Origin: Archilochus colubris
Lineage: Eukaryota > Chordata > Aves > Apodiformes > Trochilidae
Reading direction: 5' to 3'
DNA: 64,000 nt
Assembly (NCBI GenBank): GCA_023079485.1
Contig: CM041115.1
Location: 40,992,305-41,056,304 of the forward strand
Shown piece by piece: positions 12,656 through 23,602 of the stretch (position 1 is the stretch's first letter; the number at the start of each line of letters is the position of its first letter). A program made the position numbers and the translations under genes. The notes beneath the pieces were generated by a model, which was given only the letters and a program-made list of their open reading frames with translations, did no database searches and was not told the origin of the DNA.

Positions 12656-14356
12656 TGGTACTTTCCTTATAGACTGTATCTATGGGTGACCCATGCCAGT
12701 TCATGACATTACCAGTGGGCTTGTGGATGACCCGTGCTGGGGGAAGAACATCCCTAAGGAATCAAAGAGGCATGAGAATTTGATCAAGGATAAAAGGACC
12801 TAACAGGCACACAGCCTCTTCATCTGTGCGGCCTATCACCTAAGCTGGAGGCATAGCATGCAATGCATACAGGAGGCTCTATAAATGAGGGGGAAAGTGG
12901 CTTATATAAGTCCTCATGTAAATGTTTCTGTTCATGTTTTGCTTTTCACAGTTCCTAAGTCCGTGATTGGAGGTTTGCATTGGCTGACAATAAGTCAAAT
13001 ACATTCTTCAACTATAGATTGCTTTGCCTGTGACAAGTGGTGGAAGACCTACATTCAAATGTGCAAGTCTTTAGGACATTGTTTCAAGAATGAATCTGTG
13101 AGGAACCAGAATTATTGGCTGCTCTTGAAAAACTGACGTGTTTTAAAAGTCTATTATATAAAGCCACCAGTTTCTCAAATCTATTTGAAAGAAAAAGCAA
13201 CAAAACACTTTTGTCAAGAAAGCTTCCTGTCAAAAACCCTGCTGGAATGAAATGCTTCCATCTCAACAAGATAGTAATTTTCCAACAAAAAAATTCTGTT
13301 GTGGAAAATATTCCAAGAAAGAGGTAGCCATGAGAATGTATATCTAAAAAAAAATGTGGCTACATGTGGGGGACCATGGGTTAAAGACAAAGAGAAAAAG
13401 AAAGAGTTCTGCAAACTGATGGTAACAATGAAAGGAGACAGAAAAGAACTTTGGAACAGCAGTGAAAGGTCTCTGCTGATGACATTGGCAACCCAGTTTT
13501 GCTGAGTGACGGATCAAGTGATACAAAGCAATACAGAATCACTCTGTGAAAATATATCATGAGTTGCTAGTGAATAAAGGACATCCTGTGTTTGCCTCAT
13601 ATCATATGGAGATCATAAGCTAAAGATACTCAAGTTCTACTTTTTCAAACTGCAAGTAAATAAATTACAACTATTTGAACAATAAAGATATTCTGCAAAT
13701 GAAAATAAGGGCAACTATGTAGAAAGATAAAAGGAAAGCCAAACAGACTAATTTCTTATCTTACTAAGAAACATAACAAACGTTTGTGGCATAACAAAGC
13801 TTTAAAATTTATGACCATTGCTTCTGCATCAGATAATATTTGGCTATTTTTTATATAAAGACTTATTTGATATAATGAAAATTGCTTATCTTGCCGTGTC
13901 ACAAAATGTCAATCTGGATATAAACATAATTTATTTAAATTGCTTCTTTTCCTAATGGAAATATTTGGGAAAAAACTCAGTAGTTTGTTAAGTGGAAAAG
14001 AGAAAGTCTAACTTGAAAGTATTTGGGTGTTTTAGATCAAATGTTGACAAGTAAATTAAATAAAAGAATATAGCTTGGATTATATTTATACTTTCATGTC
14101 CTTAAGTGTGAGGGTGTAGGTGAAATTGTTGATGGTAAGGGTTGGGAAACAATGTGAAATGTTATTACATTTAAGTAATGTAATACTTAATGTAATGCAA
14201 TACTTTAAGTAACTTAATACTTCCTTTTAAGAGTTCTGTGTGTATGGAATGGTGCCAGCAAGTATAACATCAGTTTTGCTTTTTTCAGTCCTTTCTTATT
14301 TCCTGTGCTGACAATTCACAGAAATTAATTGCTTATTGATGTTCTATGAGTGAAAA
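12656..14356. other. AT-rich stretch, no gene seen
   Basis: No family recognised. The first 200 bases (about 12656-12880) are more GC-rich than what follows and could be the tail of an older unrecognised repeat. The remainder holds only short chance frames. Confidence 0.5.
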
Positions 14357-14443
14357 GGCAGGGAGGGAAGGAGGCAGGAAGGGAAGGACGAAGGGAAGGA
14401 GGCAGGAAGGCAGGAAATAAGGCAGGAAGGAAGGCAGGAAGGA
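14357..14443. repeat. GGAAGG / GGCAGGAA purine minisatellite
   Basis: An 87-base pure-strand purine-rich tract of degenerate GGAAGG and GGCAGGAAGG units, with a small interruption (aaataa) near 14415. It can be expected to vary in length between individuals. Confidence 0.92.
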
Positions 14444-16294
14444 ACTAAATGCAATTGTTATATTTTCCTAAGACCACACACTTAAAATACTGCTTCAGTA
14501 TCTGGAGTAGTGCTTAATATCTGGGCTTCTTGAATGTTGATTTTGTTGTTCACTAGCATGGATATAGCCTTTTTTTTTTTTTCCCTAACAATGCTCCTTT
14601 TCTGTTTTAAATGAGGAGGTATTGTATGCAAAGAAGTCTACAAAAGAGACTAAGCTGCTTAGGGCTTTGCAAGTTTGCAAGAGATTTACAGTTTCAATTG
14701 GTACTTTGTTTCCTGGAATCTATAGATTGAAAGAATATAAAATAAATTATTTTTGCTTGTGGTCATTAAATATTCTCAGTTGGTAGGTTCTTTTAATTTT
14801 AAGAAGAGCATAACAAAGTGATTTGCAAATCAGTGCCTGGGAATGAAAAGAGGTGAGACATTTCTATCTGAGTCATCTTCTAAAGTATAATTAAAGAATG
14901 GAAAAAAATTGTAACAATAAACTGTATACTGAGCTCCCTCCATATATATTCTATTTCAAGTCATTTGCAGACCTGCAAGTCCCATTTCTACAAGCTGTAT
15001 AAAAGGTAAATTTTGTATAGATCAGTAATTCATCATATAAAGTGCTCAGTGAAAAAAGAAACAGTGAGTGTGTTGCACATCTTGCCGCATTGTGGGGCTT
15101 TTATCCACAACAGATATCTGAAAAAAATATCCACATGTGAGAAGGTCTTCAGATTTTGCATTTCATGCAGCACCAGAATGATGAAAATTTACAGGGTCAA
15201 GGCACTAAGCACCTATAGGATACTCCAGCCAGCAAAACATGGTATTCAAAGCATGAGTACTGTACAAAAAAAACACAGGAAATCAATATAGTTGCCAAAG
15301 CATTGTATATGTGAAGACAAGAAAAACAAGGTTTGTTTTTCTGTCAAACCTTCCAGCAGTCACTTCACTGAAGAGGAATTTAGTATTTTTTTTTTTTTTA
15401 ATATTTCTTTGTTTCACACCTTTTAGAGACTACTTAGTCCCCTGCCTTTGAAGCCCTGAAATGGCAAAGGGTGTCAGAAAGATATGGATTAGCCCTGAAT
15501 ACAGCAGCAGTGATTGCCATGACTTCTAGAGCCTTTTTTTTACAGCAGCAGACACTTAATGCAGCAGATGTCCTCAAGTACTTGCCAAACTTGTTTCATA
15601 TTCTCCTTTTCCCTCATTTGTATTCCTGAGGAACTTCTTCTTTGTTACGTGAATATGTTTTATTTCCATGTGCCTAAAGCCCACAATCTCATGTATGTAG
15701 TATTTCAAATACTCTTTGAAGTATTTGACCTCTTTGTTTCCTGTATTAGGCAAGCAAACAAGTAAAAGCAAAACAGACATTTCCCAGGCCTGCTTTGCCC
15801 TCACTGAGAGAGGAGAACGACATCAAGTCTCTAAGTGCCTGCTAAAACCTGGGATCTGAGGACAGTTTCTCTCTCTTCTTTGCTCCCCTTAGTACTGGCA
15901 ACTCCTACATGAAGGTGGCTGCTGGTCCCCACGAACTGCAGGGGCAGGGTACTGGCGGCAGGATGTTTCAGGTAGTGCAGAAGGAGGGTGACCTCTACTG
16001 GAGGAGCTTCCTCTGGCTGTATCCTCCTGCTGTTCTGTCCCCGAGCAGAGCAGTCAAGCTAAATTGTCTGTCGTGCTTTAAACTTTAAGCCAGGAACAAG
16101 GGGAAAGGGAGTGAGTTACTCTATGAGGGAGTAATGTACAAGGTTGGTAAGAAACGCCCTGGGGTGATGTGAAAAAAGGAAACACATAATTAACAGAACA
16201 AGGCTTAATCAGATTCATTTGCATGTGAGCAAATCAAAGCCTATAAGGCATCATTATGGAGGAAAAAACACAGCCTTTCTAGAAATCAGCATTC
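14444..16294. other. AT-rich stretch with one GC-richer island, no gene seen
   Basis: Contains poly-T runs at about 14570-14582 and 15389-15401. The part at about 15880-16080 is clearly more GC-rich than its neighbours and may be an unrecognised old repeat. I could not match it to CR1 or an LTR, and no open frame of interest runs through it. Confidence 0.45.
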
Positions 16295-16721
16295 TAGGGA
16301 GTCTCTGAAGTGCCTGTACCCAGATGCAGCACTGAAATTAAACACAAGGAATTAGAGATCCCTGCAGTTGTAAGGGTTATGATCTTGTTAGTATCACAGA
16401 GATATGATGGGATTGCTTCCATGACTGGCGTGATCTATGTATGGATAGAGGCTTTTGAGGAAGAACTGGCTGGGAAGATGAGGATGGGCAGTTGTCCTGT
16501 ACATGGCAAAGCAGCCGGAGTGCATTGAGCTCCATTTGGGGATGAATGATGAGTCATTGAGAGTTTTTGTTAGGGATTAAAGAGTAGACCGGTGTGGGTG
16601 ACATTACAGTGGATGTCTGCTACAGGCTGTCTGACCAGGAAGAAAAATTGATAAGACCTTCTTCAGGCAGATGGAAGTAGCCTCATATTCATAGACCCGG
16701 GTTGTTATGGGGGACTTGAAT
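16295..16721 (+). mobile_element. CR1 LINE fragment, endonuclease region only
   Basis: A + strand CR1 piece that covers the start of ORF2 and the endonuclease. 'gtgcctgtacccagatgcag' (LKCLYTNA-type block) is near 16309, 'tcacagagatatgatgggat' near 16396, 'ggtgtgggtgacattacagt' near 16591, and 'gttatgggggacttgaa' (VVMGDFN block) at the right end. The RT and 3' UTR that should follow are absent: at 16722 the sequence passes directly into the 3' end of a CR1 in the opposite orientation. The endonuclease here differs from the one inside the neighbouring minus element, so they are separate insertions. Confidence 0.85.
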
Positions 16722-16815
16722 CATAGATTCATAGAATCATAGAATGGTTTGGGTTGCAAGGGACCTTAAAGATCACCTAGTTCCAATGTCCCTGCATGGG
16801 CAGGGACACCTTGCA

Positions 16816-18900
16816 CTAGACCAGGTTGCTCAAGGAGGTATCCAACCTGGCCTTGAACAATTCCAGGGAGTGGGCAGCCACAGCTTCCTTGGACAACCTG
16901 TTCCAGTGTCTCACCACCCTCAACTTAAATAATTTCTTCCTAATGTAGAACCTAAATCTCCCCTTGCTGAGCATGTATTCAATTCCACTGTCCATGCCAC
17001 TGACTGAGATGTTAAACAGAACTGGTCCAAGTACTGATGCTTGAGGAACACCGCTCGTCACATGTCTGCATTTTGACACTGAGCCACTGATTACAACTCT
17101 TTGGGTGCAACCATCCAGCAACTTATCCAGTGAGTGGTTCATCCATTGAATCTCTGTTGTTCCAGTTTAGAGATCAGAATGTCATGAAGGACAGTGTTGA
17201 ATGCTTTGCACAGGTTCAGGTAGATGACATCTGTTGCTCTGCCTTTGTCCACCAAGGCTGTAGCCTCATCATAAAAGGCCACCAAACTAGTCAGGCAGGA
17301 CATGCCCTTAGTGAAGCCATGTTGGCTGTCACCAGTCACCCCTTTGTTATCTGCACGCCTTAGCAGAGCCTTCAGGAGGATCTGGTCCATGATGTTGCCA
17401 GGTGCAGAGGTGACACTGACTGGCCTGTAGTTCCCTGGGTCTTCTTTTTTTTCCATTTTTGAAAATGGGGGTTACATTTCCCCTTTTCCAGTCAGCAGGA
17501 ACTTCTGCCAGACTGCCATCACTTTTCAAATCTGATGGACAGTGATTTTGTAATTTCATCTGCCATTTCTTTCAGGAGCCGTGAGTGGATACCATGAGGT
17601 CTCATGGACTTGTTCACCTTCAAGTTCTTTAGGTGGTCTCAAAACTGCTCTCCATCTACTGTGGGGGGATCTTCCTTTTCCCAGCCCCCTGCCTTTGGCT
17701 ACTGTAACATGCAGGGTGTGTCCAGAGTTCTTGTTGGTGAAGATAGAGGCAAAGTTGTCATTGAGTATCTCAGCCTTCTCTATATCTTGTGTGACCAGCT
17801 CTCCCATTTCCTTTTGGAGTGGGCTCACATTTTCCCTATCTTCCTCTTATCAATGACATAGCATTAGAATTTTTTCCTGTTGCCCTTAACCCCCCTTGCC
17901 AGATCCAATTCTCTGTGCTTTTTCTTTCCTAACCTGAGATGTTGCTTCTCCAACTCCTCTGTACTTCTCCCAGGTAATCTATCCTTACTTTTACACCCTG
18001 TAAACTTTGTTTTTACCCCTGAGTGTGTCCAGCAATTCCTTGCTCATCCACACAGGCCTCCTGGCTCTACAGCCTCCCTTCCTCTTCACTGGGACTCCTT
18101 GGTCCTGGGCACGCAGGAGGTAATTCTTGAATATGGACCTGGGTTCCTTTACATCCAGGTCTTTATCTCATTCTACCCTACGAACCAGATGCTTGAAGAG
18201 GCCATTTAAAATCAAGTGCCATCAGTTTACTTTGCACTTTCCTCACTATTCATCTTAAGTTCTTCAGTCTCATGGTCACTGCAGCCTTGTCTCCCATTAA
18301 TTTTTACATCAGTCACCAGCTCATCTCTGTTGGTGAGGACAAGGTCTAACAAAGCTCCTTTTCTGGTTGATTCCTCTACCATTTGGAGGTGGAAGTTGTC
18401 ATCAATGCACTCATTGTGCTGGTGCTTTGCTGTGCAGTCCCTCCTGCAGATGTTGGGGTGATTGAAGTTCCCCATGAGGACCCTGGGGGAAGCAGCTCCT
18501 ATCTGTCTAAAGAGGGCCTCATCCACTTGGTCATCCTGACCGGGTGGCCTTTAGCAGCCCCCCACAATGGTATCACTTGCCACTGACTTCCATTTAATCA
18601 TGACCCATAGGGTCTCTGTCAGCTCCTCATCCATCCGCAGATGGAGATCCATGGACTCCAGATGATCACGGATATAGACAGTGACACCTCGGCCTCTTTT
18701 GCCTTTCCTGTCCCAGCCAATCCCCCGCTCCAGGCACAGCAGCCATCCCACCATGTCTCAGTGATACCAACAGCATCATAGCCCTGAAGGCATACAGACA
18801 TGTAACTGGTCTTGTTTATTCCCCATGCTTTGTGTGTTTGCCTGTAGGCATTTGAGACGTGTCCCTTTTAAAACAGCCTTACTAGCAGGGCTTATATCTA
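16816..18900 (-). pseudogene. CR1 ORF2 remnant with in-frame RT deletion
   Basis: Broken ORF2. In coding order: an endonuclease segment with MGNKQDQL (near 18820), ITETWWDG (near 18755) and LMGNFNHPNICRRD (near 18466), then a linker. RT follows with [11 protein letters not shown] (near 17435), [14 protein letters not shown] (near 17320), [12 protein letters not shown] (near 17215; Asp residues of motif A changed to Asn) and [17 protein letters not shown] (near 17050). At about 16963 the frame passes without a stop from YMLSK directly to [12 protein letters not shown], the far C-terminal region. The active-site FADD block and the thumb region are therefore gone, yet the 108-codon segment 16816-17142 stays open across the join. 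Stops elsewhere confirm it is dead. Confidence 0.88.
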
Positions 18901-19149
18901 ATGGTATACATACATTCCTATTGGTCTGTGATTTTCTTCCAGGTCCAGAGCATCTGTTATTGGCTCTGTCCCTAGTGGGGTAAAAATTTCTCTTGAGCTG
19001 AGCTGTTGGTTTAGCCCTTAGCCCCTTTGCCCTTACCATCCCACCCCTAGGTTAATTTCTAGTGGTCCCAGTTTTATCCCTCCCCACCATCAAACCTAGT
19101 CTAAAGCTGTATCAATGAGCCCTGCCAATCCCCGGGCAAATATTCTTTT

Positions 19150-19660
19150 CCCTCTCACGTGGATAATTTTGCACCATCCTGTGCCAGCAGGTCTGGTGCC
19201 ATGGAAACATCTTCATGATCAAAAAACTTTAACTTCCACCTAGGGCACCAGCTTCTAAGCCACCTCTTGATCAGATGTGCTTTCCTACTCCTTTCAGCGT
19301 TCTCTGCCAGTAAAGGAATTGAAGAAAACACCACCTCTGCCCCTGAACCCTCTACCATTCAGCCCAGTGCCCTGAAGTCCCTTGTTGATTTCTTGGGACT
19401 TGGTAACCTTGCCACTGCCCACCTGCATGACCAGTAATGGGTAGTAACCAGTGTCTTCACAGAGCTGGAGGCTTCTCTGTAACATCGCTAACCCAAGCCC
19501 CAGGGAGACAGCAGATTTTTCTGTGTGATGGATGTGGACAGGAATCCAGGCCCTCTGTCCCCCACCCCCCTCATGATGATTACCCTCCTTTTACTTCGTG
19601 GCAGGGGTGGGGCTGCCCTCACTCTGTTGTCCACCCCCCCTGAGTTGGAGCCGTCCAGTC
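19150..19660 (-). pseudogene. CR1 ORF1 remnant, esterase-like domain
   Basis: CR1 ORF1 proteins carry an SGNH/GDSL-type esterase domain, and this stretch reads like it: YYPLLVMQVGSGKVT (near 19442), GSGAEVVFSSIPLLA (near 19346), LIKRWLRSWCPRWKL (near 19270) and LKFFDHEDV (near 19230). Upstream, KRRVIIM (near 19585) corresponds to the strand that should lead into the GDSL nucleophile block. That block is not visible and appears to have been removed by a short deletion. The reading is split over several frames, so it is a pseudogene. The match is from memory of the family pattern and was not aligned. Confidence 0.7.
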
Positions 19661-19860
19661 TTGGTCTGGAGATGTCCCTTCCCATTCAGGACGGGGAAGA
19701 AGCCTCCTTCCCTCCCTCTGTCTCTCTTTCTCTCTCCCTCTCTCCGTGCTATTTGCTCTCCTTTTAAACATTTCCTTTTGGTTGCCGCAGTTTAGCTGCC
19801 CCGGTGACTGCACTGAAATAGTGGCTTCACCGGCCTCTGGTGGACAGAGAGCACAGCAGA

Positions 19861-21202
19861 GCCTAAGAAATTCAAGAGGTTAGAGGAGAGCAGTCTTAAC
19901 AACTTCCCAACCCAAGTGATACAGATGAGGAAGAAGGTTTTCTGCTGGACCATGCAGTCACAAAAACCAAACCAAAACAGCAAAATAAACAAAACCGAAA
20001 CAAAAATAAAAGCACAACTATGGAAATTTCTCACTATGTGTTTTCACTGTGTCACAATTTTTATTTTTAATCTCTGCCTTCTGCTAAAAAATTATCTCCC
20101 CACCCTTAAGGTACTACTGTCTATTATCCCTGATGTGCATTTTGGAGACAAGACAGCATCTTGTGTGTGTGCCACAAACGAGGTACTTGTTCAGTAGTTG
20201 TTTCACTTCTATCTGAAATTACAGTATGAAATTAAACAGATTGCTAAAGTCAGATAACACATCATCTAAATATTTAAGTCTATGATTTTTCTTTGTATTG
20301 AGTCTACCTTTTTATTTACACTTATACAGAACGGTAACACATTTTTGAGATATGATATTTCAACAGATAAAAAAATAGATGTAATGGATTTTGACACTGG
20401 GACGCACACCTGTGATAATTTGGTCTCATGATTAATGTTTTTCTACTTCAGTTCTTCCACCAGGCTCTAAGGGATACTATGCATGAAGAGTTCAGTCCCA
20501 TCTGAAGTCCTGTTAGGAAAAGAAGTCTATGCATTGAGCCATACTCTGATCCAGTTCTGCAACAGATAAAAAAGGTATTTCAGGAGTAATAAAAAAGCCT
20601 AACATGAAGCAAATGGAAGAATTCAACTCACTGCATCTCAACCAAAAGCAAGCCACTGTTCCCCACTCCCATTTTATCTAATTATTGAGTGCAATTTCTC
20701 TGGGGACAAATAGATGTTGAGGGTTTTTTTTTTTATGTAGTGAATAAACAGATTATATGTAACCAGACAAGGTACTTCTTAAAATGAGGAATCTCTTCCT
20801 TCAGGATCACGCTAATCTTGGAAAATGTGTTTAAACAAATGCAAAGTTCAGGGATCAACATAGAGGAAACTCAACAAAACAAAAGAAGTGCTTGCAGGAA
20901 CACAACACAGAAAATTCACAAGGTAGTAAAGTGCCCAGGGAGGAACCAAGTGGAAAAAATACAATTTTGATCCCAATCATTAATATTTCTGTGTTTTAAA
21001 TGGCACTTATATTTGCTCCTTATGTTTTGCTTGGTGGTTCCCCAAAAGGACTTTTCTCAGTAAAGTATAATATATTTTAAAAATAGAGTACCTCAGATAA
21101 AACTGCATGAGTTTAGGCCATAGTGTTCTCAAATTTATTTATAGTGTACGTTTACATAGACTCAGATAAGGGGACTGAAATTTGGTTCCGATGATCAAGG
21201 AC
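19861..21202. other. AT-rich stretch, no gene seen
   Basis: Holds an A-rich CAAAA-type simple tract at about 19961-20011 just beyond the presumed 5' end of the minus CR1, and a poly-T run near 20726. No repeat family or exon recognised. Confidence 0.5.
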
Positions 21203-21794
21203 TGTACAGGTTTGGCTTAGGATAGGGTTAAATTTCTTCCAAGTAGATTATGTGGGTCTATGTTTTGGATTTGTGGTGAAAGCAGTATTGCTAACACTGC
21301 AAGGGATGTTTTAGTTATTGCAGCAGTGCTTTCACAGAATCAAGAGGCTTTTTTGCTCCTTGTACCATCCCACAAGCTAGTATTCAGGGGGTGCAAAAGA
21401 ATTTGGGGAAAGACACAGCTGAGACAGCTAACCCAAACTGACCAAAGGGAAATCCCAGATGATACTATGTCATGACTAGCATGTAAAGCTGGGGGAAGTG
21501 GAAGGAAATGTTTGTGGTGATGGCATTTGTCTTCCCCAGTAACTATCCTTATATGTGTTGTGGCCCTGCTTTACTGGAGATAGCTGTACATTTGCTTTCT
21601 GATGGGAAGTGTTGGATGAATTCCTTGCTTGGCTTGCATACATGGCTTTTGCTTTATTATTAAACTGCCTTAATCTCAGACAACAAGTTTTCTCACTTTC
21701 ACTCTTCTTATTCTCTCACCCACCCTACTGTGGGAAAATGAGTTGGAGGTTGTGTGTTAGAGGCTTATTTGCCAGCTGGGGTTAAACCATGACA
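21203..21794 (+). mobile_element. Solo LTR of an avian endogenous retrovirus
   Basis: A 592-base LTR starting 'tgtacaggtttggcttagga' and ending 'ctggggttaaaccatgaca', thus with TG...CA ends. Family landmarks are 'tatgttttggatttgtggtg' near 21259, 'ctaacccaaactgaccaaag' near 21429, a poly-A signal variant ATTAAA near 21659, and 'ccaccctactgtgggaaaat' near 21720. A related LTR lies at 27173-27755. No gag, pol or env sequence adjoins it, so it is most simply a solo LTR left by recombination between two LTRs. I could not find a clear target-site duplication. The virus class (ERVL-like) is inferred from general knowledge of this LTR type in birds. Confidence 0.85.
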
Positions 21795-23602
21795 ACTTGT
21801 CATTAGAGGACAACTGTGGTATTTTCTCCTGTTCTGTGCCTCATTTTATAAGAGCCTTGGCCTTTCTGTCAGTTTTCTGGAGACTGTTAAGCACTAGCCT
21901 GGGGCTAGTAAGTGTCTGGAGTCCTTTCCCTCTTCTCTTCATTGCTTCCTCTAATCCTGCTGCTGAAGTTTTCACACGCCTACACCTACAACTTCCCTTT
22001 ACCATTACACGTACATCAGGTAAAATCATAGACAGGAAATTCTGAAAAAGAGTTAATTGAGCAAATTAGTTATGAATTGATTGGAGGATGTCTCTGGGAG
22101 GCATACTGGTTCATTTTCAGGTGCCTTGTACCATTTCAATGTAAATGTTACAGCACTGATTTATGTTCTATTCTGAGCAGTATTTTGAAAAGGAATATGA
22201 AATCAGGAAAATACGTATAGAACAATCTTTCTAGAGCTTTCTTCAGGGATTATTTTGGAGAGGAATTTTAGCTGAGAAATTCAGTAATGAAGCTTGCACA
22301 GAGTTACACTTAATAGGTTGCCTTTTTCTAAGTTGCCTTACTTTTCAATAGTCCCCAAAACAGAAATTGTGAATTCAGGGCACTGTAAATAAGGAACAAA
22401 ATGCCTGAATATAAAGAAAAAAACCCCACATCAATGGAGAAAACATCAGTAGATGTTAGAAAGGTGGTGGACAGAATAGATTAAGTATAAAAATGTTTAA
22501 AAGTACTATTACGCAAACTGTAAATCTTTCAGTATCTTAATACTTAGAGCACAGTTTTATATACATCTTTATTTTATTTAATTATCCAGTAGTTGATATT
22601 GGTTGCTTTAGAAGTAATGCTTTATTGAAAACAATATTTTTTGTCTTGAAATATAAAGCATGCTGTTAACAGGAAAATGTGATTCAGGTTTGTTAACATG
22701 CTTGTTTGCTATCAAACAATGTGATTAGAATACTAACTCACTGTAAGTGAAACTTAGGTGATTCCTTTAACCTCAGGGAAGGTGTATAGTCACATAAAAC
22801 TCGAGCAAATCCTATTCAACTACTTCAAAGAGACATGAATGTTAAAATCTGTATTTAAAGTTTTCTTTATTACAATTTTTAAAACAAGTTTGAAGTTACA
22901 TGAAAGTGTTGCAAGTTCCACACTGATTCAATGGTAGCTAACACAATAAATTTGTACTGCTCAGTTTGCATTTTATATTCTTTATGTTGGAGTAATTTGC
23001 TGATCTACTTGCACGATTTTTAATCTCATTATATTACTCAAGCATAATGTCTGCATGAAACAGTGGTTCCACAGTGATATTTAATCAGAAGGTGCATTAT
23101 TTTTATACTGTGATTGAGTATCACTTGTACTGAAAATTGTGATTGTGGATGTACTCCATTGCAATCAGAGTGTGTTCAATATGAAATGTAAAATACTTAC
23201 TGTGTAATTTATAGGCTTGGAGTAATTGCTGTTTTTGCTGCTGTGGCACTTTATTAATGTTCTTTACTTCATAATGTTAATTTACATAATAACATACCTT
23301 TAACAATAGATTGTTTGTTGTTAATTATTTATTTATTCTGAATTCATTAGTTGTAGGCCTTCTGATTATAATTGTCCTGTAGCAGTGAACAAGATAGCCA
23401 CTACAAACCATAGCTTTCTTAAAATCCCTTCATAAAGTGAATTGAAAGTCACAAATAAACCCTTTGTTGCACCACACACTGCCCTTAGCTAAGGAAAAAG
23501 ATTATAAGATTAGAGAAGAAAAAAATATGAGGGATACTTATATTTTCAGATATAAGGAAAACATTTTGATACCTTGTAGACTGTGGTGATAGATAATTCA
23601 GA
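21795..23602. other. AT-rich single-copy stretch, no gene seen
   Basis: No repeat recognised. The stretch from about 22500 to 23460 is rich in TAAT/ATTA words and free of repeats and simple sequence, so it is one place where a conserved noncoding element could sit. This cannot be shown from one sequence. Confidence 0.45.

Larger units (their letters stand above)
16722..19860 (-). mobile_element. CR1 LINE, nearly full-length, internally deleted
   Basis: A minus-strand CR1 reading from about 19860 to 16722. From its 3' end (left): tail 'tcatagattcatagaatc' at 16722-16739, 3' UTR to about 16830, ORF2 C-terminus, a deletion junction near 16963, RT (about 16963-17600), linker (17600-18220), endonuclease (18220-18830), the ORF1/ORF2 spacer, and the ORF1 esterase-like region (about 19150-19660). 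It is the only copy here that reaches ORF1. About 200-230 RT codons are missing at the junction. The 5' boundary is uncertain; the CT-rich tract at about 19708-19746 lies in the presumed upstream ORF1 or 5' UTR. Confidence 0.92.

Noticed and set aside
16295..19860. 5' inversion by twin priming of a single CR1
   Set aside because: The opposite-strand endonuclease piece sits at the 3' end, not the 5' end, of the minus element, and its sequence differs from the endonuclease of that element.
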